From Enoplolaimus lenunculus (taxonomy: Eukaryota; Nematoda; Enoplea; Enoplida; Thoracostomopsidae): a DNA stretch of 64,000 bases. The stretch spans positions 1 through 64,000 of the forward strand of contig JASANG010002035.1 in the NCBI GenBank assembly GCA_030248215.1. The letters run 5' to 3'. Positions 1-28,400 of this stretch are shown piece by piece. Both the position numbers and the translations under genes were made by a program. The notes under the pieces were generated by a model. That model was not told the origin of the DNA. It made no database searches and was given only the letters and a program-made list of their open reading frames with translations. Within the stretch, counting starts at the first letter, position 1. Every line of letters starts with the position of its first letter.

Positions 1-867
1 GCTTGAAACATCCAGTCTATATCAGGAGGATTCTTTGAGAAAACTTGGCCAAAAATTCCTTGAGTGAATTGTCAGAGACAAAGTTTCGAGTATTTAAATG
101 ATTGTGAATAATTTGCCACAAAACCAAAAAAATTCAGGTTCCTGTATCTTTAAATGCAGGAACAGGAACATGATTCGAATTTATGCAGGAATTCTTGCCG
201 GAACAGGAATTCCGGTTGCACCCTGTGCCGACGACGTTTCATTTCATTCAAATAAGAAACACAGAAAAGTTTTGCTTAAGTATTGTTCACTACCTCATCA
301 CCACAAATTGCTGAGATACTTGACATAACACCGAAAAAGTCAGAATTTCGTCGTAGGAATAACATTTGGCCCGAATCGTAATCGGAACAAAAATTTTGCG
401 GAACAAAAATTATGCCGAAATGTCAGTAGGAATTGGAAATCCGTTAGAAGCCTAATATATAACATTAGGGTCCAACCGGAATTCCGGTTCCGGTATTATT
501 AAATGTTATTCCTACGACGAAATTCTGACTTTTTCGGTGTTATGTCAAGTATCTCAGCAATTTGTGGTGATGAGGTAGTGAACAATACTTAAGCAAAACT
601 TTTCTGTGTTTCTTATTTGAATGAAATGAAACGTCGTCGGCACAGGGTGCAACCGGAATTCCTGTTCCGGCAAGAATTCCTGCATAAATTCGAATCATGT
701 TCCTGTTCCTGCATTTAAAGATACAGGAACCTGAATTTTTTTGGTTTTGTGGCAAATTATTCACAATCATTTAAATACTCGAAACTTTGTCTCTGACAAT
801 TCACTCAAGGAATTTTTGGCCAAGTTTTCTAAGAATCCTCCTGATATAGACTGGATGTTTCAAGCTA
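1..867. repeat. Large foldback inverted repeat, ~370-bp arms
   Basis: Positions 1-372 and about 496-867 are near-identical reverse complements, separated by a spacer of about 120 bp. The arms include the phrase GTGCAACCGGAATTCC, which ties this element to the CCGGAATT-rich hAT-like MITEs at 2801, 4689 and 19485. The 76-codon open frames in the two arms are the same sequence read in mirror orientation and are not a gene. The left arm begins at the window edge, so it may extend further and no target-site duplication can be assessed. Near identity of the arms suggests recent formation or ongoing arm homogenisation. Confidence 0.9.
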
Positions 868-2457
868 AAATATAACAGAAAACTCACGTAATTCGGTAAT
901 GAGAGCACGAAAGTCAGGAGACGACAGCGATTGATTCGAGGCATAAGGCGCAGCGCTAATTCTAGCAGCACCATCGTCCATTTCGTAATATATTTTATAG
1001 CGGCAGATTAATAATGAGCAAACATTCAAAGCACGCTTTCATCATAACCCAAAAGTCGCGAAATCCTGCATTCTAGAAAGGAAACATTAACAAACAATAC
1101 TTCACTAACGCGGATTACTAGGGCGTAATTATTTATACACGTATAAGGGTGGGCAAAACAGTTCGCTTTCGGATTTGAAAAAACGGCGGCTCGTCGGTTG
1201 TGAAAAGCCGAATCCAACAATGTCAGGCAATAATATGCTAACATTTTTTCCAATTTCCACGTCGATCTTATGACTAGCGGGACGGAATTTAGTAACTAGT
1301 TGCGGATATGTTCCAACCTTCGGTTATTACACCCGTTTTCAACATCAGTTTTGCGCCCTGGTTTGTACCTCTAGATTAGTTCAACAGAACCAAGTTGTGC
1401 TACAATATTATGTGACTACAATCAAACAAGTAAAAATTTTGGTAAAATAGGTAATTCGATTATACTTCGCTACCGATAACGCATGCGGTGTACCCTGTTA
1501 TTACTTAATTTCATTGTTAGACATTTACCGTATGTTGCACTATTCTGAAAATGAGTACCACAATTATCGCATAAACCCTTTACTGTGGGTTTTCCTCTAG
1601 ACTAAATGAGCTACCCAGCTAATGTGAGATTAGTTAAAGAATTGCATGTCGCAGCCTGTCGGCAGAGTTGCTCCGAAATATGGCAACATGCCGTATTATT
1701 AAATTGACGAATCTATGGGCACTAGCTACATAATTAAACATGACTCTGGGTGAATTATCCTTAGCGTCTACACTCAAGCACAAGCGTGTCTCAATTTTAC
1801 ACGAACAGTAAATAACAAACATGTTGTTGATATCTCAACTAAGAAAATTTTAACTCTCTGAAGTCCCGGTTTGTACCTAGACTAGACAGCGAATATGAAA
1901 AGTATTCCGCTTTTAATTTTTAACTTTTCTGTCAGAGCTTTTCAATAATCATTTTTTATTGCCCTGTTGCTTGAAATCAGTTTAATAGTGGCTTGGTCGA
2001 CATAGTCGCGTCTGTTAAGCTCATTAACTGCGTAACAGTGACACAACCAGTGACAGAAATAAAAGAACTTTTGAGTGTATATCTACCGTTCTTCGGTTTT
2101 GTAGTGTTCATTATGCACAAACTGAGCAGATTTAGTGACGGGTGTATCGTGCAAAAACCGGTAAATTTGTTATGGCCCGAACAATGTTTGTACGGTTTCA
2201 ATTTACAAAAAATTCTCTAGCTAGTTGTGTTTATGAAAAAATTTTGGTAAATGTATTCTGTATTTTTTGGTTGAAAATAAACATGCTCGCGTCCTGTCGC
2301 AATCAAGATTATAAATTTGTAACGCTGTTTGTTCAGGGCTGAATAACTTTAATAAAATTGTTCAAATCCTAGGCATGCGTCTTAAGCCTTTTCGCTGGCA
2401 ATTGCGTGACTGCAAATAGCTATTATTTAGATTGCATATAATATAATTGAAAACTTA
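868..2457. other. Upstream non-coding region of the UBE3B-like gene
   Basis: AT-rich DNA with only short chance open frames and no recognisable exon, RNA gene or repeat. It separates the foldback repeat from the start codon at 2458 and presumably contains the promoter and 5' UTR. I see no convincing TATA box or trans-splice acceptor immediately before the ATG. Confidence 0.5.
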
Positions 2458-18355
<15,898 letters not shown>

Positions 18356-19484
18356 TGTAATGCTGTGTAAATCAGTTATAGTCATGAGTACTGTTCGACT
18401 CCAAAATTATTCGTTATTATAAAATACATACATACAGTAATTTACAATGTAAGTTTTCAGGTCTTAACTCAGATCAAGTCGTATAACCGCACACAGTTTT
18501 GGTGTTTGAAATTTAAAATTGTGTTCTACTCATTTTATGCGCAAACAGAATTTTGTTCGCTTCGCTGCACTTTGGTATAGGACAAATTACTAATATTGGA
18601 GTAATTTTAGGAGTTATTGCGAACTTACAAACGACGAATTTCAAAACATTTTATGCATAAATATAAGTAACTAATTTCCGGTTGTTTTATGCCTGGTTTC
18701 AAGAACTTTTTAAATGAAAAATCTGTTTTTGGCTTTAACTGAAATTAGAACAGAAAATTGTGCAATATTAAAGTTGTGTTTTAACAGTTTGCTAAATTTT
18801 CCTTTCAAATTTGATGATTTCGCTTGTCGAACAGCCTTGTTGCAGGTGTGTAGCAAGCATTTTATTTCTAGAAGGTAGGTGTAAACTAATTTTTGTTATG
18901 GACACGAAAATTTTTAAATATCCCGTATAACTCCTCTTGCATACCACTTTTTTCCAAGTGAATTAATAATTTATCTGTTATGATTCGTTGGTAGTAGTGT
19001 TTACTGCATGTGCTAGGCATTAAAATTTTTCTGTAACACTTTGTAAATATGTGTAGCATGTAATTTTATTTATTTTTATTTTATTAGTATGGCATTGTGT
19101 TCACGTAACTGTTATTTTGATACTTAATTTTTATACAGTAAGTATAAAGATGGCTCATGAATCTTGTTTCGGTTCGATTCAAACATGTCAAGCGTGCTAA
19201 TTGTATGGTGCTCTCGTGCAGCATAAGTTGGAACAATGTAGTTGTGCAACGTACGTGTTGAACTCATAATGTGGTTTGGTTTGCACTAGTTTTACAATGC
19301 GATATTTTACATGGATAAGTACAAGTAAACTGTCGATTAGTTCAACTAAAATAAATGTTTGACTGTAGTATCATCGTTACTGAGCGATTTGTGGCTAACT
19401 CGAAGTATTGGTACAGCACTCAAGATATAGTTCTGTGTATAAAGATTGCTAACCAGAAAATGTGCTGCCATGCATAGAAACGGG
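18356..19484. other. Non-coding, 3' of the ligase gene
   Basis: AT-rich sequence after the TAA stop at 18353-18355. It should contain the 3' UTR and polyadenylation region. I see no further exon or recognisable repeat here. Confidence 0.5.
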
Positions 19485-19738
19485 CAGGGTTCAACAGGGG
19501 CAGAAAATCGTCGTCCGGCTCCGGTAGAATTTTTTCGGAGGTTCCGGTAATTTCGGTAGTAAAATTTTGCATAATTTTGCAATTTTTATCTGTAGCGCGT
19601 TTCGTTTTACTGTTGTCGCAATACCAAACTAAAATTGACTAATTAACCATCATTTTACTACCTAATTTCGTCTCACCTCTGGCTCCTGCAAGTTTCGTTG
19701 ACCTCCCGTTCCGGCATTTTCACTTCCGGTTGCACCCT
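19485..19738. mobile_element. hAT-like MITE, CCGGTT family
   Basis: Termini are CAGGGTTCAACAGGGG and CCGGTTGCACCCT. Flanking 8-mers are GAAACGGG (19477-19484) and GAAACGAG (19739-19746), a 7/8 TSD match. It is related to the 2801-3197 element and internally deleted. Confidence 0.75.
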
Positions 19739-19746
19739 GAAACGAG

Positions 19747-21394
19747 CTGCTAGTATGTAGTAGGACAAGGTAATCCCGTCGCTGGTCTATATAATATATG
19801 CCAACGAGAAAAGCTTAATTTCTTTATCCAAAGTTACAAATGTTCTACTGGTAAAATTTTTTATACAAATGCAAAAAATAACGCATTTGCCGAAACCCCT
19901 CTGAACAAATTTAACAGAGCTGAAGGGCTTTCTCTTTACGAGGGTGATCTCTGTAACTGTAGCCTGATATTCGTTGCGAACACTAAAAACATTGGGTGAT
20001 TTCTGTTATGACGGCTAATTCTGTGTCTGATAGACTAAATATCAAATTTAAATCTACGTTTGGTTTTTCAACGAACATCACAACTTCGTGTTAAATTATT
20101 TTTTACAAGTTTGTAAACCTCTTCGATATTATTGTATATACCAAGCTAAAAAACATAAATGTTCGAAATCGGTTTCACACCATTACCCGATTCTCACAAC
20201 CAAAACTTTGTTTTCAGTATTTACTGCTAAAATTGCCCTTTGGCCTCTCGCGCACTTCGCTCCCTCAATTTGTTTCCCTATTACACGTTGTGCCTGTGTA
20301 TGTGTCCCCGTCTTCGAATCTTCTTTTGCTCCCCAGCCGTTTCGGCATCTTTTTGTAGCATAATATCGTCATTCATGATGCCAATTTGATAGTATTTGTA
20401 ATATTGTAATCCATTAGATGCTCCATAACCCTTGCCCATAGAATCCCCGACCGTAGTCATAATCTGTAACTCGATACCCGTCGTTAAAATGGCTGTTACA
20501 CAAATAATTGATGTTATGCAGGAAACTGGTAAAACTTTTCAAGCAGGGTTGGGCACCGAAATAAACCAACGAAAAACCGGTCTTTTGTGCTGTTTCCGAC
20601 AATGTGGAAGAAGCGGAAAAAACCGAAAAAACTTTGATTATTTACCATCAAAACAGCGACAAAACATCACGGAAAACTGTGAGGAATTAATTATTCTCAT
20701 GCTCTCGTCATCGTGGAGGCTGAATTTACTGGAGAGGATTCAGTGGCGGATCCAGGAATTTCTAAATAGGGAGCCGCTCGAGATAAAAGCGGAAGGACTC
20801 GTGAGCGATAAGCTAAACACCATTTCAGTGATTAAACCTTAATACAAAAAAATTAGTTTTGATTCTTTTGGAGTGCATAGGAAGGAGTGGCCCCTTTGAA
20901 TCCATTAGAAAGGGGGAAGCCTGGAAAACGCATGTTTGCAGGCTTTAAGAATACCTAGATTGATTGGCCAAAATCAAGTACTAGCTAAGGCCCTGGTGGT
21001 TTTGTGAACGGAACGGCACTTTAGCTACGGTGGATCCTCAGAGGCGGACATAGGGTAATAAGAGTTGTGTCTCCTTTCGTTTCAGCAGAACCTACGGTGA
21101 TGAAAAGTATGTGAAGAAAATGGTTTTCTAAAATCAACCGGAATTCCAACTGCATCCTTACTACCATATATTTCTTTGCTTTTAAAATGATTACTATATC
21201 TATTTGTGATTTTGTTGAGATATATGCCGTGTTTAGTTCCAAACCTAACTTCTGATTTTCAATGGTTATATATCGATAAAACTACAAATCCTGTTGGCAG
21301 ATTGTCTGCCGGACTCAGCCCCACACGTTTGTGGCCACCTTTGCTGGCATATGCATCTTTTTGCGTACTTGACAGCTCTGTAGTTTGTACAGTA
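19747..21394. other. Intergenic, with solo hAT-like termini
   Basis: No gene recognised. At about 20547 an AGGGTTGGGCACCGAAA terminus begins, whose mirror image appears at about 22452-22472 (TTTCGGCGCACAACCCTAA). At 20741 a CAGTGGCGGATCCAGG terminus belongs to the hAT-like family seen intact at 52066. Partner ends for these were not found nearby. Confidence 0.5.
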
Positions 21395-21795
21395 CTGTAG
21401 TGACCCGACTAAGGGGGTAATAAGAGGGGGTCCGTATTTTGAGTCCCAATCAACAGGAGTCCGTATCACTAATAAGAGTCTGTAAGCGGTCTAAGTCCTT
21501 AAACCCTAATTAGAGTCCACAAATGTCAATTATCCCTAATTATAGCGCATAAATGACTACAGGACCAAATAAACTGGAGTTCAAAACTTTAAAGCGTACT
21601 TAAGTTTTGAAAGTAACATTCCAAAGTATAACCTTGCATTATCACTCAAATTGCAGTACTGGATATATGTCAGTAACGAACGGCGTCGGAGCGTGGGTTA
21701 GATATAAATAACAGTCCGTAACCGAATAACAAGGGGTTGGTACGCTCTGGAGAGGCCAAATAAATATCAGCCCCCCCTTATTCGGGTCACTACAG
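21395..21795. mobile_element. MITE, CTGTAGTGACCCG family (copy 1)
   Basis: Inverted termini are CTGTAGTGACCCGACTAAGG and the complement of CTGTAGTGACCCGAATAAGG. The interior is shared with 35079-35518 (TCCCTAATTATAGCGCATAA; GCGTGGGTTA). Other copies lie at 27904, 37292 and 46645. No coding capacity. Confidence 0.85.
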
Positions 21796-22504
21796 TATGC
21801 TTATCGTCATGTATTATAACATTATCATATGTTGATACTTAATAAAATAGACAGTTGATTCTTTCAATGTCATTTTTTTGATAGACAAATCATCTATTAA
21901 CGCTGTTATACTTGCAAAAGTATTAGTAATGATTTTCAATTGTTACGTTTTTCCTGTAAAAAAACGGAAAAAACGGCTTTTACGAAAAAAAAACGATAAA
22001 AATTATACAGTTCTGTTTTGCGTGACCGCACTAGATTACTCCGGCCCTGTCAGAGCAAGAAGCATTCCCTTCACAAAACACCAGGGGTTTAGTTAGGACT
22101 TCCTTTCGGGAGGGTATAAAAATCAAGCTGAGTAATCTAAAAGCCTGTAAACATGCGTTTTCCTGGTTTTTGTCAGAAATTTAGGATAGGGATGTATCCC
22201 CCTATTTTTTGCACCGGCGGGTCGAAAGGAGAACAGTCCGGCCTTGCCTCTCCAATTGAAATCAAAACCAAAATTTAGCATTAAAACGGAGTTTGGCGTC
22301 TTGGTCGCTAATGTTTTTGTTTACACTATTATGTCTCGTTGCGGCCCCATATTTTTGAAGTATTTAGTCAAACAGGAATTACAAAATTCATCAAATCCGT
22401 TTTTCCACCCCCTCGGAAAAAACGGAAAACCCGTTTTTTCCGTTCGTTTCTTTCGGCGCACAACCCTAATTTCAAGTATTTTAAATTTTAACAAAATTTG
22501 GTCC
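21796..22504. other. Intergenic, AT-rich with AAAACGG-rich repeat fragments
   Basis: No gene recognised. The stretch 21955-21990 and the end fragment at 22420-22472 share AAAAAACGG-rich sequence with fragments at 20560 and 50950-51065, so they probably belong to one decayed repeat family. Confidence 0.45.
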
Positions 22505-22655
22505 ATGTAATGATCAGGGGCGGAACGTGTTTCTGCAGGACTAGAATAGAGTATGCTTAAAGTTTTAGACAAATTTGTTTGCTTGGCTTAGGCTCAGGCT
22601 TAGGCTTAGTCCTTGAAATATGCTTATAATACTGTTCGGCCTACGTTCTTTACAT
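22505..22655 (+). mobile_element. TTAGGC-bearing MITE, subfamily 1
   Basis: Left part GATCAGGGGCGGAACG, spacer ending TTGCTTGGC, an internal TTAGGC run, then ATATGCTTATAATACTGTTC and a right terminus TTCTTTACATTG that is the inverted counterpart of ATGTAAAGATC. Same architecture as the copies at 22975, 37866, 43198, 44279 and 63758. Confidence 0.8.
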
Positions 22656-22974
22656 TGACCGAAACTTTTGACTGATATTGAAAAAGCAAATAACTACAAT
22701 GATAAGAATGAGTTTCTGCAACAGTGCTGACGAAATTAGGGATTTTCTAGAAGTACATAATAATACATTTGGTGAAATTTATTACTAAACTTTCGCATAT
22801 GTTTGAGTGACATTTTTCTCGACAGTCGAACGGATTTCTTCACCCATATATACGTTAAAGTACGCAAGTTTATACAAGCAAGCAATAGAGAATTTGTGTT
22901 GTGAGGTATTTTTAAGTAAGGATATCGTACGTAGACATCGGGAAAATAAGGAATGTTTCTTTTTAGTTTTTTTG

Positions 22975-23120
22975 TTGGACCAGAAAAGAGTAAGCTTAAA
23001 GCTTTATACAAATTTCTTTGCTTGGCTTAGGCTTAGGAATATGCTCGTTCTCACGCTTAGGCTTAGGCTTAGGCTTAGACATATGCTTATAATACTGTTC
23101 CGCCCATGTTCTTACATTGG
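22975..23120 (+). mobile_element. TTAGGC-bearing MITE, subfamily 1
   Basis: Copy with AGAGTAAGCTTAAAGC, two TTAGGC blocks and the conserved right end TATAATACTGTTCCGCCC followed by TTCTTACATTG. The left terminus is truncated or diverged. Confidence 0.8.
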
Positions 23121-24299
23121 CCTAGACTGATAATATAATCAGAAATAAGAGAATGTGTCTGGTCCAACGAACACCGTTTTCAATTGTTACACTTTATTAC
23201 ATTTCAAACGAGTAAAAACCACATTTAACATATATTCTATTTCAGTTGCGCATCAACTCTTACTTTCAGTAAAAACTTGTGTTTTCGTTTGTTACAGACT
23301 TGACAGAAAAGTGTCATCAGAAACTTCTCTTTAATTCGCAAGGTTAATAATTCTCCCGTCGAGATATTAAAACGGTGTAAAGTTCATTGCTATTGGATCA
23401 CTGCGAATTACTCTTCAAATTCAATTCTATTTGTGACTAACCGGCTGAGATATTATGGTGATTTTTAAATGTAAATATGGACAGGAGTAATCTTTAGTTG
23501 GTGATAAGGCTATAACTAATGAATGATTGAATAAAATTATAGTATGTTTTTGTACTTGAACTAGTTTACTTTTATTTATAGGTTCAGATCTGCAGATAGA
23601 ACCGTTAATTTATTTGACGACCTGCTACTGACGTGCTTTTCACTGCTGAGAATGTAGCTGTTGATTAAACAAGAACATAAAAAGCCGGTGCTATTGAATC
23701 GGTAAAAACATGGCCACTCCCGTTCAGTGTCGTCCTTAGCGAAACCCTTTGGATGGTAATTTTTTAGTTATGGTTGTCTATATTACAACGGTCAATTTTA
23801 GTTTTGGTTAAACCTAGGTACGTCTTTCGTTCAATACATCGGCACTTTCGTTCAATACATCGGCACGCACTTGTATATACGAAAGTAAAGGAAAATATTT
23901 AGAAATAGTCAGCTTTAGGCTTAGGTTTAGGCTTGGCTTAGCGTCAGATATTTAGTATATATACATTATATTGCACCTTGTATTTGGTTGTTTTTCATTT
24001 GCACACATCAAACTTATTGGTATCTTGTCAAAGTATGTTCATGACAAATATTTAAAATTCCAGTACTTTATCGTTTATCAAAAAACAAAAAAGTTGTCTT
24101 AAAATTTCATTTCAAATAAATTATTCAAAAAATCAGCAACCAAAACACATCAAAAATTTACACACTATTGGAGATTTCGAGAAAAATTTACTGCACACGA
24201 AACACATTTATATAGCAAAATAAAAATGCAAATAAGTATCGGACCTTTTTTGGCATCTCTTTGGTCATGAAGTATGATCTCGAGAGTTTGAGGCAACGC
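23121..24299. other. Intergenic, 3' flank of the Gly-rich gene
   Basis: No exon seen. A degenerate TTAGGC cluster lies at 23915-23945 (GGCTTAGGTTTAGGCTTGG). A 17-bp direct repeat, TTCGTTCAATACATCGGC, occurs twice in tandem at about 23828-23864. The region nearest 24300 is presumably the 3' UTR of the minus-strand gene. Confidence 0.5.
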
Positions 24300-25317
24300 T
24301 TAACTTGATCTATATCCGGTGGAAGTACCACCGTAGCCATTTTGCACTTGGCCATATCCACCACCACCACCGTAATGACTTCCGCCGCCGTACCCACCGT
24401 ATCCACCGTTGCCATAACCGTAGCCGTTCCCACCGTATCCACCGTTGCCGTCATCGGTCAATTGTGTCAACAGCAATAGAGGAAGCAATCCGCCTAAATT
24501 GGTATTGTTCCCAGACCCCAGACCCCCTGACATCATGAGAATCAACAACAAAGGATCGATCTGACGTTTCGTTCTGGCGCTTGCTTCGTCTATAAAAATG
24601 GAATTGAATGTCTAACTGAAATAAAGCAGTCGACTAAATCTTCAGCCGCTTCAGATCAATTAGTTTCACGACACCGTGTCTACCATCGAGCAGGTACGAC
24701 CAATTGTCGATCCTACATTTTTTACCCGGCTTAGAGTTAGAATTAAACTTAGGATTAACAGATCATGAGTCAGCGGGGCGGACGAACTGTCGGGGAGACC
24801 ATTTTCCAGGGTCAGAAACATGTCGATGCAACAAGTTATCAGGATCAATGAGGTATTTAGCAACAGATTCACACTTGTTGTAATTTTAGACGAATCAAAT
24901 ACGTAACTGTTTTTATGTGAACATCATTCAACTTACGTTAATATGTTACAAACAAAAAATATAAACAAACTTCTGAAGCCGCTACAAAAGCCAAACTCCA
25001 CATCACACGTAGGATCGGTCAATCGAGAGAGAAAACTGGTATAGTTTTCAGATATTTTATTGACTGTTTCCAAATTTCTTCGTTGACTGTTTGAAAATTT
25101 GTAAATCCTACCGTCATCTGGTGAGACAGGGCCAAACTCTAATGTTTTTCAACTTTAACCGCAAACTTATAAACTCTTAAATTAAATGAAGCAAAACTTT
25201 CTCAACTGCCATGAGTTTACCTTTAAGTATAACATCGTCTTGGGTTGCGTTGACTGGCGTATAATAACAAACAAACGCTACAACGCAAATCACAAGGCAC
25301 AAGAATCGAACAATCAT
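24300..25317 (-). CDS. Small secreted Gly/Tyr-rich protein, two exons
   Basis: Exon 1 is 25317 down to 25221 and exon 2 is 24589 down to 24300, joined by a GT-AG intron with phase kept (387 nt, 128 aa plus stop). Residues 1-24 are a clear signal peptide (MIVRFLCLVICVVAFVCYY, then small residues PVNA). A short propeptide follows, ending in RTKR, a furin-type dibasic site. The predicted mature chain starts QIDPLLLILMMSGG, has a Leu-rich stretch (GLLPLLLL) and ends in a Gly-Tyr-rich tail of GGYGG and GYGYGNGG units. Short secreted Gly/Tyr-rich proteins of this layout occur in nematodes as cuticle-associated or antimicrobial-like peptides, but I cannot place it in a named family. The start is the only ATG giving a signal peptide. 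The 32-bp palindrome at 25395-25426 lies just upstream. Confidence 0.8.
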
Positions 25318-25394
25318 AATGCTGTATAACCACCTGAGTTGACAGTAAGTTTAATGTTAATGTACGATGCTAATCAGCTAAAAATTGACAATCC

Positions 25395-25426
25395 TAGTAG
25401 TAATAACCCCGGGGTTATTACTACTA
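25395..25426. promoter_or_regulatory. Perfect 32-bp palindrome upstream of the secreted-protein gene
   Basis: TAGTAGTAATAACCCC followed directly by its exact reverse complement, with no spacer. It is centred about 94 bp upstream of the start codon at 25317 (minus strand). It could bind a dimeric regulator or extrude a cruciform; neither can be decided from sequence. It has no similarity to the MITE termini in the window. Confidence 0.6.
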
Positions 25427-28400
25427 ATCCTGTTGTATAGAAAATATATCATTGTGATTTTACTTTAACCATAAATATTTTCTATTTCACCTGACGTTTC
25501 GTCACGTGTTTTGCGAAATGCACGTGTATACCACTTCAGTTGTCAACAGGTTTGAAAAGCGACGCACATTTGAATACGGATTCGAATAATTTCACAATGA
25601 TAAACCAGTTACAAATTGGCTAAATTTTAAAGCTTATCATACGCTGGTTTGAAAGGTGTAAGACCCTATCGACAACTGGTGATCGGAGTTATACAAGCAA
25701 GGATGATAACCCGAAGATTATCGAACTGAGTCGTGCTCATCATCGCTCAATTATATAACAGCTTAAAGGTGCTCACATAGGTTGATGCAGTTTTGTACTG
25801 CACAGAATATGTATGCTCAATCACTGTTAATCTCTGTGTATTTTTTGCACCTACACAAACTGCTATTAGCACCTAGAGTATACATACTCTATACTGAAAA
25901 GGTTTAAGGTGAATACACTTCTTTGATGAAATAACGATATTGCAGTATTCAGCTTATCTACAGGTTCTTGTTCAAAAAGATGTTGAAAACAGAATATTAA
26001 TATGAATCTTAATTTTTCAAACCACAAATTTATGGCCAAATCAGAACAACTATCATAGATATTTTGAGTTTCGCAATTATAAGTTTACTTATATATAATG
26101 GTCCAGAAAATAAGATGTTGCTGATCTGAAGAATAATACTAGAAAAACAGAGTGTCTAAAAAGAAAGAACCAACTAAATCTATGAGAGAATACTTGCATG
26201 GCTAATAAAAGCAAGCTATGATTGATTTTAGAATGCTAATTTAATCTATAGAAACAAACTAAGTAGGCAAGCAACCACCATTTTGCAACTTTTGTGTGAA
26301 ACAGGTTTTTGGAATTGTGCCATCATAGCTAACATATATGAGCATGAGCTCGGACAGCGTCAGATCAAACCTCGATATTTTCTGTATCTACCGCTATGCT
26401 GTGGCACCTAAGTTTTTTGCGTTTAAAAGCAACTACTGCCTAGAGTTTCAACTAAAGAACAGTAACGCGCTTCCAACAATCATTAACAATTGGCCCTCGG
26501 CATTTTGTTCCAAACCGTTTAATTTATGTTTGGGGTTGACGTCACAATTTCAAAAATTAAAGATACAATTCGTCATTTACCTAAATTTGAATTTGATTTT
26601 TAGAATTATCTAGAAACGTATTTTTCGTTTCGATCTAAATCTTTGTCTTTACTTAAAAGTTTGAATAGCAAACATTAGCTAGCATGTGTCGCTTTCGGAT
26701 GTCGGAGACGAAAAAAGTTTACTGGGGACAAATTTTGCAGATTTCATTTATAGACATAATGTATCTTGGAACTTAAAGACATTTCATTTATTTTGTGTGC
26801 AGGGTACAGTATCCGCGAGTAAACGCGGGTCAGGTAAAGAATATCAGCCGCGGGTATTCCCGCGGGAAAAGATTTGTATGAGGGATAAAAATTCACAGTT
26901 TTTACCCACGCCAAACGTTCAAATGTTAAGGTGCAAAACGTAAACTATCGTCTGTTTCATTAATACTTCTGGTCAGTTGCTGTCCGGTGCTTTCTTTAGT
27001 TGGGTTTAAAATTTAGTTGTTGTCACCGTCCTCGAGCAGTGCTGTGTTTTCGCTAGCGATTATTTTCAAACAACTGTTTGTTAAAGATGCGACAGAACGA
27101 CTTTTAATTGAAAAAGCTGTAATTAATAAATTCTTAATTACAATTTTTGTTCATTCACTGGTTTCATACGAATGGTGTCTTATAGCGACCGGATATCAAA
27201 AACTTTGAAAATTCACAATTCACATAGTAAAAAAGTTGCGCTTGCTTTTGGGTTTAAATTAGAAATTCTTAATCGAAAAATGTGGTAAAGGCGATGAATG
27301 GAATAGAAAACATTGGATGTTTGCCTTGAATAGGGCATTCGTGCAGTCGGCCAACGGCTCTGCTACGGTAGCTTTGCCGCCTAACAGCAACTTGCTATTT
27401 GCTGCGCCGAGAGCACATACAACCGCTGTTTTTGCCGTTTGTTGGAGCAATACTCGTAGCTTCGCTGTCTATTGATATTCTATTATAGAACAAACTGCCA
27501 ACAACCAAAAAACTTTCAAAGTACGGAATTATAAACTACAGAATCATTGAACTGGTGTATACTGCGAGTTTTGCTTTAATGCCAAACGGTATTAGGTTAA
27601 AAGAAAATCATGAGGGCTATAGACTCTTCAGTGACTTTGACGTATTTGTTTCTGATAATTGCTAGCAAATGCATTTACGGATATGTGCTCTCATAGCCTT
27701 AGCAGGGTTACAAACAGCGTTAAAAACTTTTTTGCGCGATGTTCTGGCAATTTCGTTTGTGAAATTACTCCTAATTTATTGAAATGAGTGTTATTTAGTG
27801 AGTTTTTAACCTGGGGCCATTTTAAGTCAAAATTACTGACATTCGAAAAAAGCGGCAAAACAGCTGTTTTCCAACACATTATGGATTATTCTTGAAAAAC
27901 AGCTAAGTGACCCGAATAAGAGGGGGAACTGATATTTATTTGGCCTCTTCAGAGGGTACGCCCCTTGTTGTTCGGTTTTGTTATTTATTTTTAACCCACG
28001 CTCCGCCACCCTTCGTTACTGATATATCCGGTACTGCAACTATCCGTTGAATTAAACGTTTATTTGTCTTATGTCAAAAGCGATCATGTAAGGTTATACT
28101 TAGGAATTTTGCATGCTGAGTGCTTTTCCGAGTTTAAGTCGCTTTGACCATATATTATGGCTTTCAATCAAATGACCGATTGCTAGTAAGTTTTCACGTG
28201 TAATATCCGTTGAATCTATAATAACGGAAACTTCATTAAAGTGCAAATCACTTGCGATTTTAAAATACTTGTTTAGCATCAGGTGCGGGTAAAACACGTC
28301 GTGAGAAGAACTTTTTTACGCAGATATACCTGTGTGTCAAAAATGTTGATTTACGAGCCGGGTAAAAATACTTGCCCAAATCCCACTCTGTGCAGTACAA

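Noticed and set aside
98-770. Two identical 76-codon open frames
   Set aside because: They are the same sequence in the two arms of the foldback repeat, with no domain or splice support.
24188-24538. Val/Thr-rich and His/Arg-rich open frames overlapping the Gly-rich gene
   Set aside because: They are alternative-frame and opposite-strand readings of the GGY-coding repeats; only one frame continues from a signal-peptide exon.
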